Positions 27,802 to 36,411 of a DNA stretch of 64,000 nt are shown here, piece by piece; positions within the stretch are counted from its first letter, which is position 1; every line of letters starts with the position of its first letter. Origin of the DNA: Flavobacterium sp. 20NA77.7 (GTDB lineage Bacteria > Bacteroidota > Bacteroidia > Flavobacteriales > Flavobacteriaceae). The notes under the pieces were generated by a model that was not told where the DNA came from, searched no databases, and was given only the letters and a program-made list of their open reading frames with translations. A program made the translations under genes and the position numbers. The DNA is taken from positions 2,232,001-2,296,000 of the forward strand of contig NZ_CP133721.1 in the NCBI RefSeq assembly GCF_031326205.1, given 5' to 3'.

Positions 27802-27958
27802 TTGTAGTATTATTTCAATTATGGATTTTAATTTTAATAATTGGGTGCAAATTGTAATTTTTAATTATTTTTTGATGTTAAGAGTCCGTTAAATTATATG
27901 TTTTGAAGATAAATTAGTTTGAAGAGCGACTTATGCGATTTAGTTTTGTTGTTTTTTA

Positions 27959-27966
27959 TATATTTG
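27959..27966 (+). promoter_or_regulatory. Putative -7 element for the aldo/keto reductase
   Basis: TATATTTG matches the TAnnTTTG consensus 16 bp before the ATG. No TTG was seen at -33 spacing. The 181-bp region between moxR and this gene is a divergent promoter region. Confidence 0.35.
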
Positions 27967-27982
27967 AATATAAATTGAAACT

Positions 27983-28852
27983 ATGTCAAACAAACTTTCT
28001 AGTCTTATTGCAGGCACCATGAACTGGGGTGTTTGGGGTAATAATTTAGCTAAAAGGGATATGCAAGAGCGCATTTTTGCTTATCTAAATCAAGGAATTA
28101 CCTCTTTTGATCATGCCGATATTTATGGCGGATATACGACCGAAGCCTCCTTTGGAGAAGCGTGGCAAGAAATGAATATTACTAGAGATAACGTGCAATT
28201 CATTTCAAAATGCGGCATAAAATATGTTGGAGGAACTAGAAAATATGCTTTAAAGCATTATGATTATAGTAAATCCTATATTATTTGGAGCGTAGAACAG
28301 TCGTTAAAAAATTTACAAACAGAGTATTTAGATGTGTTATTGCTCCACAGACCAAGCCCTCTAATGCAAGCCGATGAAATTGCAGAAGCGGTAACTAAAT
28401 TAAAAGAAACGGGAAAAATTAAAAATTTTGGCGTATCTAATTTTTCTGTTGAACAAACCGCTTTGCTTCAAAAAAACATTCCTATTTCTTATAATCAAAT
28501 TCAATTTTCGGCAACGCATTTTGAACCTATGCTAAATGGAAGTATAGATTTTATGCAATTACATAGTGTTGTGCCAATGGCTTGGAATCCGCTAGGTGCT
28601 GTTTTTAAAGAAACAACCGAGCAAACCCAGCGTTTACATCAACTCCTTTCAAAACTTGAAACAAAATATGAATGTGGTAAGGAAATTATTTTGTTAGCGT
28701 GGATTTTGAAACATCCTGCGGGGATATTGCCTGTAGTGGGCACAACAAATCTAGATAGAATCACGAGTTTAGCTCACGTAAAAACGATAGCTTTATCAAT
28801 AGAAGATTGGTTTGCAATATGGACAGAAAGTCAAGGAAAAAAAGTACCCTAA
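27983..28852 (+). CDS. Aldo/keto reductase, YdhF-like
   Basis: This 289-residue TIM-barrel NADPH oxidoreductase reduces carbonyl substrates; the actual substrate is unknown. The catalytic tetrad is visible: D43 and Y48 in FDHADIYGG, K76 in FISKCGIK, and H122 in LLLHRPSP. The C-terminal cofactor-binding segment reads ILPVVGTTNLDRI. Overall pattern and length fit the YdhF subgroup. It is a single gene ending 4 bp from the convergent SCO gene. Confidence 0.92.
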   Translation: MSNKLSSLIAGTMNWGVWGNNLAKRDMQERIFAYLNQGITSFDHADIYGGYTTEASFGEAWQEMNITRDNVQFISKCGIKYVGGTRKYALKHYDYSKSYIIWSVEQSLKNLQTEYLDVLLLHRPSPLMQADEIAEAVTKLKETGKIKNFGVSNFSVEQTALLQKNIPISYNQIQFSATHFEPMLNGSIDFMQLHSVVPMAWNPLGAVFKETTEQTQRLHQLLSKLETKYECGKEIILLAWILKHPAGILPVVGTTNLDRITSLAHVKTIALSIEDWFAIWTESQGKKVP

Positions 28853-28856
28853 ATTT

Positions 28857-29531
28857 TTATTCTTGAGTCGCTAAAAATTCAATATCCTCTAAAAGTTGAT
28901 TCATGTTTTTTTCGCCTTTTTTAGTCTCATTGAGTAAGGTTCCATTATAAAACCCTCTGATTCGACCCTTTTGATCTACTAAGACAAAGTTTTCTGTATG
29001 AACCATGTCGTATAATTCTTCTGGCTTTCCTGTTTTTACAACTAAATAAGACTGTCTCGCAATTTTATAAATTTCTTTTTGATTACCTGTTACTAAATTC
29101 CATTTAACATCTAGTACACCTTTTGCTTTTGCATATTCTTTCAAAACCTCAACCGTATCCTCATCAGGAAAAACAGTATGAGAAAGTAATTTAACTTTTG
29201 GATTGTCTTTAATTTTATCTTGTAACCAAACCATATTTGTGGTCATCTTTGGACAAATGGTTTGACAAGTTGTAAAAAAGAAATCGGCTACGTATATTTT
29301 TCCTTCATAATCTTTATTCGTAATTGTTTTGCCGTTTTGGTTCGTAAATGAAAAGGGAGCGATTTTATGATTATAACCTATATGTTGAACTGTAGAATCT
29401 ACTAATTCTGGATTTACATCACGTGGCGTATAAATAGGAAGGTTTCTTCTATTCATTAAAGAATAAATCGCTATAAAAATAGAGACTAATAAAATTGAAA
29501 AGCAAAAAATAAAAATAGTGCGTTTTTTCAT
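28857..29531 (-). CDS. SCO1/SenC family protein
   Basis: The protein has 224 residues from Met at 29531. An in-frame Met at 29561 lies upstream of the predicted -7 element at 29551-29558, so I reject it. An N-terminal membrane anchor (about 5-25) precedes a thioredoxin-like domain with the copper-binding C89-Q-T-I-C93 and a conserved His (H178 in DMVHTENF). SCO proteins deliver copper to cytochrome oxidase CuA sites or act as thiol reductases. No oxidase genes are nearby. It faces outward from the inner membrane. Confidence 0.93.
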   Translation of the reverse strand: MKKRTIFIFCFSILLVSIFIAIYSLMNRRNLPIYTPRDVNPELVDSTVQHIGYNHKIAPFSFTNQNGKTITNKDYEGKIYVADFFFTTCQTICPKMTTNMVWLQDKIKDNPKVKLLSHTVFPDEDTVEVLKEYAKAKGVLDVKWNLVTGNQKEIYKIARQSYLVVKTGKPEELYDMVHTENFVLVDQKGRIRGFYNGTLLNETKKGEKNMNQLLEDIEFLATQE

Positions 29532-29550
29532 TTTGGAAAAATATTTGTTG

Positions 29551-29558
29551 CAAAAATA
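29551..29558 (-). promoter_or_regulatory. Putative -7 element for the SCO gene
   Basis: On the minus strand this reads TATTTTTG, matching TAnnTTTG, 20 bp before the start at 29531. Confidence 0.35.
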
Positions 29559-29622
29559 CACATTTCTAAATGGTCTTTATTGTTTTTTACCCTTGTAAAA
29601 ACCTCCTTTCTGTTTTTTTTAG

Positions 29623-29630
29623 TATGTTTG
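29623..29630 (+). promoter_or_regulatory. Putative -7 element for the secreted propeller protein
   Basis: TATGTTTG matches TAnnTTTG. The distance to the ATG at 29641 is too short for a normal leader, which favours the start at 29653. Confidence 0.35.
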
Positions 29631-29652
29631 TGTAACCAAAATGTCTACTGCT

Positions 29653-32600
29653 ATGAAAAATATCTACTTAACTTTCTTTTGTTTATTTTCTGTTTTTATT
29701 TTTGGACAATTTAATAAAAACGCTCCTTGGAACGTATCAACAGCTGATGTTGTAAAAACAAATTTGTTTGAGCAAGAAGTTACTATTTTTAATAACTATT
29801 GGTTAAACAAAGATCGAACTAAAAAAGGAAGCGGCTTTAAACCCTTTAAAAGATGGGAATATCATTGGCAAAATCAGTTAAATGCGGATGGTACAATTAT
29901 GACGCCTCAACAGCTATGGGAAGCATGGAATACTAAAAAAAATAGATCCACAAATAGAAGTTCAACCATTCAATCTTTACCGCCAAGTAATTGGGAGCCT
30001 GTAGGTCCGTTTACACATACCAATACAGGTTCTTGGTCTTCTGGACAAGGAAGAGTAAATGTAGTAGCTGTAGACCCGTCTAATCCTACAACAATATATA
30101 TAGGTGCACCTGCCGGTGGGATTTGGAAATCAACAAACAGTGGCTCATCTTGGATACCTCTATCGGATGAGTTACCACAAATAGGTGTTTCAGGCATTGC
30201 TGTTGATCCTACAAACTCAAATATAATATATATTGCCACGGGGGACCGAGATGCGTCTGACACCTATTCTGTTGGTGTTTTAAAATCAACTAATGGCGGT
30301 ATTTCTTGGAATACAACAGGTTTAAGCTTTACGGGGACTTCAAATTTTGCTGGCGATCTTATTATTCATCCGACAAACAATCAAATTATTTTATGTGCAA
30401 CTAGCGCAGGAATTTATAGAACACTAGACGGCGGAACCACATGGACAGTGGAACAAACAGGTGATTTTTCTCAAGGTTCAATACGTTTTAAACCAACAGA
30501 CCACACAATTGTATATGCTACTTCAAACAATAAATTTTATAAATCCACAAACACGGGAGATACGTTTACAAATATTACCTCTGGTCTTTCTGCTTCAGGC
30601 TCAACAGGGCGAATGATATTAGATATAACACCAGCTAACGCAAATTATGTGTATATTTTAAGCATTAATACAAGTAATGCTTTAAATGGTATTTATCAAT
30701 CTACCAATAGCGGAACTTCATTTAATAAAACCTCTGGAACTACAGATATCTTAGAATCTACACAGGGTTGGTATGATTTAGCTTTAGCCGTTTCGCCTAC
30801 GAATGCAAATGTTTTATTTACAGGATGTTTAAATATTTGGAAATCCTCAAATGGTGGTAGTACTGCTACAAAAGTAAACAATTGGAGTGCGCCATCTTCG
30901 GCTACTTATACACATGCCGATATCCATTTTTTACAATTTTTAAATGGAAAATTATATTGTGGAAGTGACGGAGGGGTGTATGTTAGCGAAGATAATGGTT
31001 TGTCTTTTAACGATTTAACGGGCGGTCTGCAAATTAGTCAATTCTATAAAATTTCTGTATCTAAACAATCCTCTGGTAAAATGGTTGGCGGACTTCAAGA
31101 TAATGGTGGCTATGCATTTAGCAATGCTGGATGGAAAAATTTTTATGGCGCAGACGGTATGGATGCTGCTGTAAGTCAAAGTAATAGTAATCTTTATTAT
31201 GGATTTATTCAATTTGGAAATCCTATGTACATTTCAAACAACGGGGGCAACAGCATAACAGGTAGTGTGGGTTCGCCTGGAGGTGTAGATGGGAATTGGG
31301 TTACACCCATAAAAAGTGACGGACAAGGTGCTATTTATTCTGGTTTTAATGGGTTGTTTAAATTAGTCAATGGAGCTTGGTCACAACAAAACACAAATAG
31401 TGTTGGTTCGGGAAATATTGAATTAATTAGTATAGCGCCTTCCAATGATGCTGTTATTTTTGTGGCTAACGACAACGTACTATATAAAAGCACGAACGTG
31501 GGTGTTACCTTTACTGCTGTTTATACGGCTTCCTCTTCAATAACAGGAATTACAGTGCACTACTCTAACACAAATATCGTTTACATTACAACTAGCGGTG
31601 TCTCAGGAGAAGCCTTAAAATCTACCGACGGTGGTAATACATTCGTTTCAATTGCTCCCGGACTGCCTTCTATCTCTAAAAATTGCATTGTACATCAGGG
31701 AAGAAATAGCACAAATCCACTATATGTAGGAACAGCTTTAGGCGTTTACTACATAGACGACACAATGTCAACTTGGCAAGCCTTTGATACTAACTTACCC
31801 AATGTTTCTATAACCGATTTAGAAATTAACTTAGAAGACGCCAAAATTGTTGCAGCTACCTATGGACGGGGAATTTGGCAAACAAATATTCCTGTAGAAA
31901 TTCCTGCTTTAGATTTAAAATTTGTTTCGGTAACTAATCCAACTATAAATATAAACTGTACTGCCTCAGTTGCCCCGCAAATTGTAGTAAAAAATGGAGG
32001 CCAAAACACCATTTCATCTGTTGCTATTACTTATTTAGTAGATAACACGCCTAGCTCTTTTAATTGGTCGGGTACAATAGCTTCTGGCGCAAATCAACTT
32101 ATTGATATTCCTTCCTTTACAACAAATAGAGGGGCTCACACATTATCCTTTACAACGACTACAGCAGGCGATGCTTTTTCAGACAACAATACTGGAGGAA
32201 CAATTTTTTATGTAAATGATTCAGGAACTGTAGGTGTTACTAATAATTTTACAACTGTTTCGGACGAATTAATAGTAATTACAGAAGGAGGAAACGGATG
32301 GACAAGAGGAAACAGAGTTTCGGGCTTACTAACTACGAATGGAAATACGGCATACGTTACAAATATCTCAGGAAATTATGCGGATAATACCAAGTCTTAT
32401 TTAATTTCTCAGTGCTATAATTTATCTACTATATCTAACCCAACAATTAATTTTAAATTGGCTTTTGATTTAGAACAAGACTGGGATTTGGCATATGTTG
32501 AATATAGTACTGATTTTGGAGCAAATTGGGCAGTTTTAGGTACCATGGGAACAGGGTGGTATAATAGCGACAGAACTCCTCAAACCTCAGGAACAGATTG

Positions 32601-33039
32601 TTATAATTGTGTAGGCGCACAATGGACAGGGACAAATACTACCTTATCAGATTACTCGGCTTCTTTAGCGGCTTTAAATGCTGAAACAAACGTTATTTTT
32701 AGAATTGTTTTTCAATCAGATGAAGGCGTAAACCAACTAGGAATAAATATTGATGATTTTGTCGTATCAGGCTCACTTAATACAGAAGGTATGAATTTGA
32801 ACGCGATTCAAATTGCTCCAAACCCTACAAGTAGTTCATTTAAAATTTTCTTTCGGGATACTATACCTAGCACTATTGAAATTTTTGATGTAACAGGTAA
32901 AATTATTTATACAAAAAAGAATCATGTGTTTTCTAATGAAGTAGAAATTGACTTAAACGAAGTTTCTGTGGGTCTATACTTTATTAAAATAACATCCATA
33001 GATCAAAAAATTTACACAGAAAGAATAATCAAAAAGTAA
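29653..33039 (+). CDS. Secreted beta-propeller protein with type A T9SS sorting domain
   Basis: The protein has 1,128 residues from Met at 29653 (MKNIYLTFFCLFSVFIFG, signal peptide); Met at 29641 is in frame but leaves no room after the promoter. Sortilin/VPS10-like propeller blades with Asp-box motifs fill about 100-750 (STNSGSSWIPL, STNGGISWNT, LDGGTTWTV, STDGGNTFVS). A CARDB-like Ig domain follows at about 765-860, then a jelly-roll domain ending in GINIDDFVVSG. The C-terminal sorting domain reads IAPNPTSSSFKI to YTERIIKK. T9SS would export and cleave it. There is no enzyme motif; it may bind glycans or proteins. It is monocistronic with a strong terminator. Confidence 0.9.
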   Translation: MKNIYLTFFCLFSVFIFGQFNKNAPWNVSTADVVKTNLFEQEVTIFNNYWLNKDRTKKGSGFKPFKRWEYHWQNQLNADGTIMTPQQLWEAWNTKKNRSTNRSSTIQSLPPSNWEPVGPFTHTNTGSWSSGQGRVNVVAVDPSNPTTIYIGAPAGGIWKSTNSGSSWIPLSDELPQIGVSGIAVDPTNSNIIYIATGDRDASDTYSVGVLKSTNGGISWNTTGLSFTGTSNFAGDLIIHPTNNQIILCATSAGIYRTLDGGTTWTVEQTGDFSQGSIRFKPTDHTIVYATSNNKFYKSTNTGDTFTNITSGLSASGSTGRMILDITPANANYVYILSINTSNALNGIYQSTNSGTSFNKTSGTTDILESTQGWYDLALAVSPTNANVLFTGCLNIWKSSNGGSTATKVNNWSAPSSATYTHADIHFLQFLNGKLYCGSDGGVYVSEDNGLSFNDLTGGLQISQFYKISVSKQSSGKMVGGLQDNGGYAFSNAGWKNFYGADGMDAAVSQSNSNLYYGFIQFGNPMYISNNGGNSITGSVGSPGGVDGNWVTPIKSDGQGAIYSGFNGLFKLVNGAWSQQNTNSVGSGNIELISIAPSNDAVIFVANDNVLYKSTNVGVTFTAVYTASSSITGITVHYSNTNIVYITTSGVSGEALKSTDGGNTFVSIAPGLPSISKNCIVHQGRNSTNPLYVGTALGVYYIDDTMSTWQAFDTNLPNVSITDLEINLEDAKIVAATYGRGIWQTNIPVEIPALDLKFVSVTNPTININCTASVAPQIVVKNGGQNTISSVAITYLVDNTPSSFNWSGTIASGANQLIDIPSFTTNRGAHTLSFTTTTAGDAFSDNNTGGTIFYVNDSGTVGVTNNFTTVSDELIVITEGGNGWTRGNRVSGLLTTNGNTAYVTNISGNYADNTKSYLISQCYNLSTISNPTINFKLAFDLEQDWDLAYVEYSTDFGANWAVLGTMGTGWYNSDRTPQTSGTDCYNCVGAQWTGTNTTLSDYSASLAALNAETNVIFRIVFQSDEGVNQLGINIDDFVVSGSLNTEGMNLNAIQIAPNPTSSSFKIFFRDTIPSTIEIFDVTGKIIYTKKNHVFSNEVEIDLNEVSVGLYFIKITSIDQKIYTERIIKK

Positions 33040-33042
33040 ACA

Positions 33043-33073
33043 AAAAATCCCCGTAAATTTTACGGGGATTTTT
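33043..33073. terminator. Terminator after the secreted propeller gene
   Basis: A 15-bp perfect stem pairs 33043-33057 with 33059-33073 (core TCCCCGTAAA), A-rich before and T-rich after. It starts 3 bp after the stop codon. It may also end the minus-strand two-component operon, since no hairpin was seen in 33076-33261. Confidence 0.85.
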
Positions 33074-33261
33074 GTGCTTGTAATGGTTAACCCTTATTAC
33101 ATTAACTATAGAATTGGGTGCAAAAAGGTAAAATTATTTAACATTAAGTATAAATAAAATACTAACTTTTAACTTGCCAAATGTACTAATAAATATAACG
33201 CTTACAACTTTTTTTTATTACATAAAGATGTGTAATCGTTTCATTTTAAAAGCATTGCTAT

Positions 33262-33951
33262 TTATTTTTCTTCAACAACCCATTTAAATCCTACTCGGGG
33301 AATATTTTCAATAGCTAATGCAGGTTCTTCTTTTATTATTTTTCGTAAACGAGAAATGAACACGTCTAAACTTCTTCCTAAAAAATAATCGTCACTTCCC
33401 CATAGTTCCATCAATATTTTTTCTCTTTTCAATACCATATTTGGGTGATCTAAAAAGAGTTTTAACAGTTGTGCTTCTCGCTCTGTTAATGTAATTTTTA
33501 TATGTTGATTTTTAACTAAATAATTTTCAGGCTCAAATAGAAATGAACCAAAAGAATAATTTTTTATAGATATTTTGTCAGTTGTTTTTTGACTTCGTTG
33601 TAAAAAAACTTCAATTTTTAGAATTAATTCCTCTATAGAATACGGTTTAATCAAATAATCATCTGCACCTAATTTTAATCCTTTTATACGGTCTTCTTTT
33701 AATGTTTTTGCGGATAAAAAAATTATTGGAATTTCTTGATTCTTTTTCCTAATGTTTTCAGCTATTTGAAAACCATCCATGTCGGGTAGCATAATATCCA
33801 ATATGACTAAATCAAAAGCTTGAGTACAAAACGTTTCAAACCCTTTTTTACCATTGTTACAGTGCACTACCTCATAATGATGTTCTAAATTATCTGTCGT
33901 TAAAAACGCCAGCGTTTCGTCGTCTTCAACATATAAAATTTTTTTCCCCAT
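33262..33951 (-). CDS. OmpR-family response regulator, RprY-like
   Basis: This 229-residue DNA-binding regulator has a receiver domain at 1-120 with acidic residues E9-D10-D11, phosphoacceptor D52 (VILDIMLPDMDG) and K102 (YLIKPY). A winged-helix effector domain follows at about 130-229 (LTEREAQLLKLFLDHPN; VFISRLRKII). It is encoded 9 bp after its histidine kinase on the same strand. RprXY of Bacteroides and Porphyromonas is the closest named type I can suggest. The regulon is unknown. Confidence 0.93.
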   Translation of the reverse strand: MGKKILYVEDDETLAFLTTDNLEHHYEVVHCNNGKKGFETFCTQAFDLVILDIMLPDMDGFQIAENIRKKNQEIPIIFLSAKTLKEDRIKGLKLGADDYLIKPYSIEELILKIEVFLQRSQKTTDKISIKNYSFGSFLFEPENYLVKNQHIKITLTEREAQLLKLFLDHPNMVLKREKILMELWGSDDYFLGRSLDVFISRLRKIIKEEPALAIENIPRVGFKWVVEEK

Positions 33952-33960
33952 ATTATTATT

Positions 33961-35241
33961 TTATTTGTTGTTCATTAATTTATATTCATGAATGATTATT
34001 GTAACCGTAATTCCTTCTTTCTGATTATTGTGAATACTAATTTGCCAATGATGCATCTCACAAATTTTCTTTACATAAGCTAAGCCAATTCCGAAACCTT
34101 CTATTTCTTTACTGTCTTCACGAGCAACGCGATAAAATTTATCAAAAACAAAAGGCAATTCTCTTTCTGGAATACCCATCCCATTATCAATAATTTTTAA
34201 GGTTAATTTGCTGTTTTCTTCAGAGACCAAAAGTTGAATATTCGGTCTTTCTCCTGAATATTTAACCGCATTATCTACCAAATTATAAATTACGTTATAA
34301 AAATGAAAAGCATCGGCTTGAATTTGATATTCATTTTGTGAAACAATAGAAATCGTAAGCTCTTTTTCAAACTTTAACAATACATTTTCCTTCACAAGCT
34401 CTATTATAGGAAGTAATTTTAAAGGGGTTTTTTCAATGGTCATTTGCTTACTCTCTGTTTTAGCAACATACAAAATGCGTTCTATATGTTGATTTAACTT
34501 CTGCGATTGCTCAATAATAATTTGGTTATACCTTGCTAATTTCGAATTAGTCTTTATTTCGGGTTGGTCTTTACAATAGGTAGAAGCAATTAATATAGAA
34601 GACAAGGGTGTTTTAAACTCATGCGTCATATTGTTGATAAAATCTTTCTGTAAATCTGTATATTTTTTTTGCTTTAACATTAATAAAATGGAATATACAT
34701 AAATGATTAAAACAAATAATAAAACACCTGTAAACACCCAATATTGTTCCAAATTTTTAAAATGGCTTTGTTTCATTTCTGGAAAATGTATCGCAAAATA
34801 ATAGGTGTAATCCTGATGTTTTACAAAACAATTTTTACATTTTAAGGGTTCTTTTTCTCCTTTACTTGAAATATAACTGCCATAAACCATTTGGTTAGAC
34901 GAGCAATTGTAAACCGCATATTCAAAAGCTAAATCTAATTTTATTTTTTGAAACTCCTCTTTTAGATAATGCTCTAATATCGTATTTTCAAATTCATCAT
35001 TAACATTTACAATATAATACTCTTCTGATTGTTTAATTACTTGATTTGAAACCGTTAATCCTGAATGATTATCTCTATATACCTTGTCTAAAACATCTTG
35101 AAGAGCAAAAAAGATTTTATCTTCGGTTTCCTTTTTTTCAAGTTTATACGCGTTGTCAATTAACAAAAGTTGCATAATAATGACACCTACTATCGCTAAT
35201 AGACCAATGATAATGACGCTATTTAATCTTGAAAATTTCAT
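33961..35241 (-). CDS. Sensor histidine kinase, RprX-like
   Basis: This 426-residue inner-membrane kinase has transmembrane helices at about 8-28 and 168-189 flanking a periplasmic sensor of about 135 residues. The H-box is FINNMTHEFKTPL with H207. The ATPase domain follows, with an N-box near NLVDNAVKY, G1 DNGMGIPE and G2 GFGIGLAYV. The periplasmic part contains a C135-x-x-C138 pair and C113, which suggests thiol or metal sensing. It is the first gene of a two-gene operon with the response regulator, divergent from the DUF1573 gene. Confidence 0.93.
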   Translation of the reverse strand: MKFSRLNSVIIIGLLAIVGVIIMQLLLIDNAYKLEKKETEDKIFFALQDVLDKVYRDNHSGLTVSNQVIKQSEEYYIVNVNDEFENTILEHYLKEEFQKIKLDLAFEYAVYNCSSNQMVYGSYISSKGEKEPLKCKNCFVKHQDYTYYFAIHFPEMKQSHFKNLEQYWVFTGVLLFVLIIYVYSILLMLKQKKYTDLQKDFINNMTHEFKTPLSSILIASTYCKDQPEIKTNSKLARYNQIIIEQSQKLNQHIERILYVAKTESKQMTIEKTPLKLLPIIELVKENVLLKFEKELTISIVSQNEYQIQADAFHFYNVIYNLVDNAVKYSGERPNIQLLVSEENSKLTLKIIDNGMGIPERELPFVFDKFYRVAREDSKEIEGFGIGLAYVKKICEMHHWQISIHNNQKEGITVTIIIHEYKLMNNK

Positions 35242-35283
35242 GTTCTCTATATTTTTTTAACGATATTACTACAAAAAAGTAAG

Positions 35284-35316
35284 CAAAATTAGACATTAAC
35301 AACTCATTAACAGCAA
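35284..35316 (-). promoter_or_regulatory. Putative promoter of the two-component operon
   Basis: On the minus strand TAATTTTG (35291-35284) matches TAnnTTTG, and TTG at 35316-35314 lies 22 bp upstream, within the usual 17-23 bp spacing. Confidence 0.45.
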
Positions 35317-35354
35317 TAATATAAGTGATTAACAACAATTTGTAAAATAATAAA

Positions 35355-35362
35355 TATATTTG
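35355..35362 (+). promoter_or_regulatory. Putative -7 element of the DUF1573 gene
   Basis: TATATTTG matches TAnnTTTG 29 bp before the ATG. A TTTG at 35339-35342 is closer than the usual -33 spacing. Confidence 0.45.
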
Positions 35363-35391
35363 CTCCATACAAAATTAAAAATTATTCAACT

Positions 35392-35838
35392 ATGAAAACA
35401 GTAAAATTACTAGCATTTGCATTATTCGTTTCTACTGCGTCTTTTGCTCAAACACAACAAGATGCAAAAACGGCCGTGGCTACTCCACAAGTTCAATCCC
35501 AATTAAAATGGGAAACAGAAACACATGATTTTGGTACAATTGAAAAAGGTAAACCAGTTACTTATGAGTTTACGTTTACTAACACTACAAAAAAAGATGT
35601 TCTTTTGACTTCTGTAAGAGCTTCTTGTGGATGTACCGCTACAAATTATACAAAAACAGCTATTAAACCAGGTGAAAAAGGTATCGTTTCTGCAGAGTAC
35701 AACGCAGCTGCTCCTGGTGCTTTTCACAAAACAGTTACAGTTACTACTAGTGAAGAAAATGTAGCACCAAAAGTAATCACTATTAAAGGTACTGTAAAAG
35801 CAGACGAAGTTCCTGCTCCAGCGCCGCAAGCTAAATAA
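35392..35838 (+). CDS. DUF1573 domain protein, secreted
   Basis: This 148-residue protein has a signal peptide (MKTVKLLAFALFVSTASFAQ), a single Ig-like DUF1573 domain at about 40-135 (THDFGTIEKGKPVTYEFTFTN; RASCGCTATNYTK) and a short Pro/Ala tail. The CGC pair at about 83-85 is typical of the family. DUF1573 proteins are abundant periplasmic or surface proteins of Bacteroidota with no settled function. It is monocistronic, with its own promoter element and a strong terminator that runs up to the ogt start codon. Confidence 0.92.
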   Translation: MKTVKLLAFALFVSTASFAQTQQDAKTAVATPQVQSQLKWETETHDFGTIEKGKPVTYEFTFTNTTKKDVLLTSVRASCGCTATNYTKTAIKPGEKGIVSAEYNAAAPGAFHKTVTVTTSEENVAPKVITIKGTVKADEVPAPAPQAK

Positions 35839-35861
35839 TTCAGTTGTTTTTTACTATATTT

Positions 35862-35900
35862 ATCCCGATAAGTTTTATAACAACTTGTCGGGATTTTTTT
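35862..35900 (+). terminator. Terminator of the DUF1573 gene, abutting ogt
   Basis: A 13-bp stem with one G-U pair joins 35862-35874 to 35882-35894, followed by an unbroken T-run to 35900. The ogt ATG begins at 35901. A TATATTTA box (35855-35862), one base from the -7 consensus, overlaps the first stem base. Confidence 0.8.
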
Positions 35901-36374
35901 ATGGAAAAAGCATTACTACAAACTCCTCTTGGCAATCTTCTTATTGAAGGCGATGAAAACGGTTTAACATCGCTATCTATTATCTCAGATGAAATAAAAA
36001 TAACTCATACGAGTCAAAAAACATTGGAAGATGCTATAATACAACTTCAAGAATATTTTGAAGGAAAACGGAAACAATTTACAATTCGTCTCAATCCTCA
36101 AGGGACAAATTTCCAAAAAAAAGTATGGCAGAAACTTCTTGAAATTCCATTTGGAACCACAATAAGCTATCAGCAATTATCAAACCAATTAGGCGATTCA
36201 AAAGCGATAAGAGCAGTCGCAAATGCTAATAGTAAAAACCCCTTATGGATTATCATTCCTTGCCATCGAGTTATTGGTTCTGATGGGTCACTAACTGGTT
36301 ATGCGGGTGGGTTGTGGCGAAAAAAATGGTTGTTAGAACATGAAAATCCATCTTTGCAACAACGATTGTTTTAA
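35901..36374 (+). CDS. ogt: Methylated-DNA--protein-cysteine methyltransferase
   Basis: The protein has 157 residues from Met at 35901 (MEKALLQTPLGN). A longer frame from 35844 would translate through the terminator and gives no family-like sequence. The suicide active site is PCHRV at 120-124 with C121, and the DNA-binding helix region contains the conserved R104 (SKAIRAVANAN). The protein repairs O6-alkylguanine by transferring the alkyl group to itself. There is no Ada-type regulatory domain, so Ogt or Agt is the right class. Confidence 0.95.
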   Translation: MEKALLQTPLGNLLIEGDENGLTSLSIISDEIKITHTSQKTLEDAIIQLQEYFEGKRKQFTIRLNPQGTNFQKKVWQKLLEIPFGTTISYQQLSNQLGDSKAIRAVANANSKNPLWIIIPCHRVIGSDGSLTGYAGGLWRKKWLLEHENPSLQQRLF

Positions 36375-36411
36375 AAAGTTTCTTACATTCGTAAAACAAA
36401 ACAACTAAAGA

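Noticed and set aside
35844..35900. N-terminal extension of Ogt
   Set aside because: It would translate through the terminator stem and adds hydrophobic residues unlike the family.
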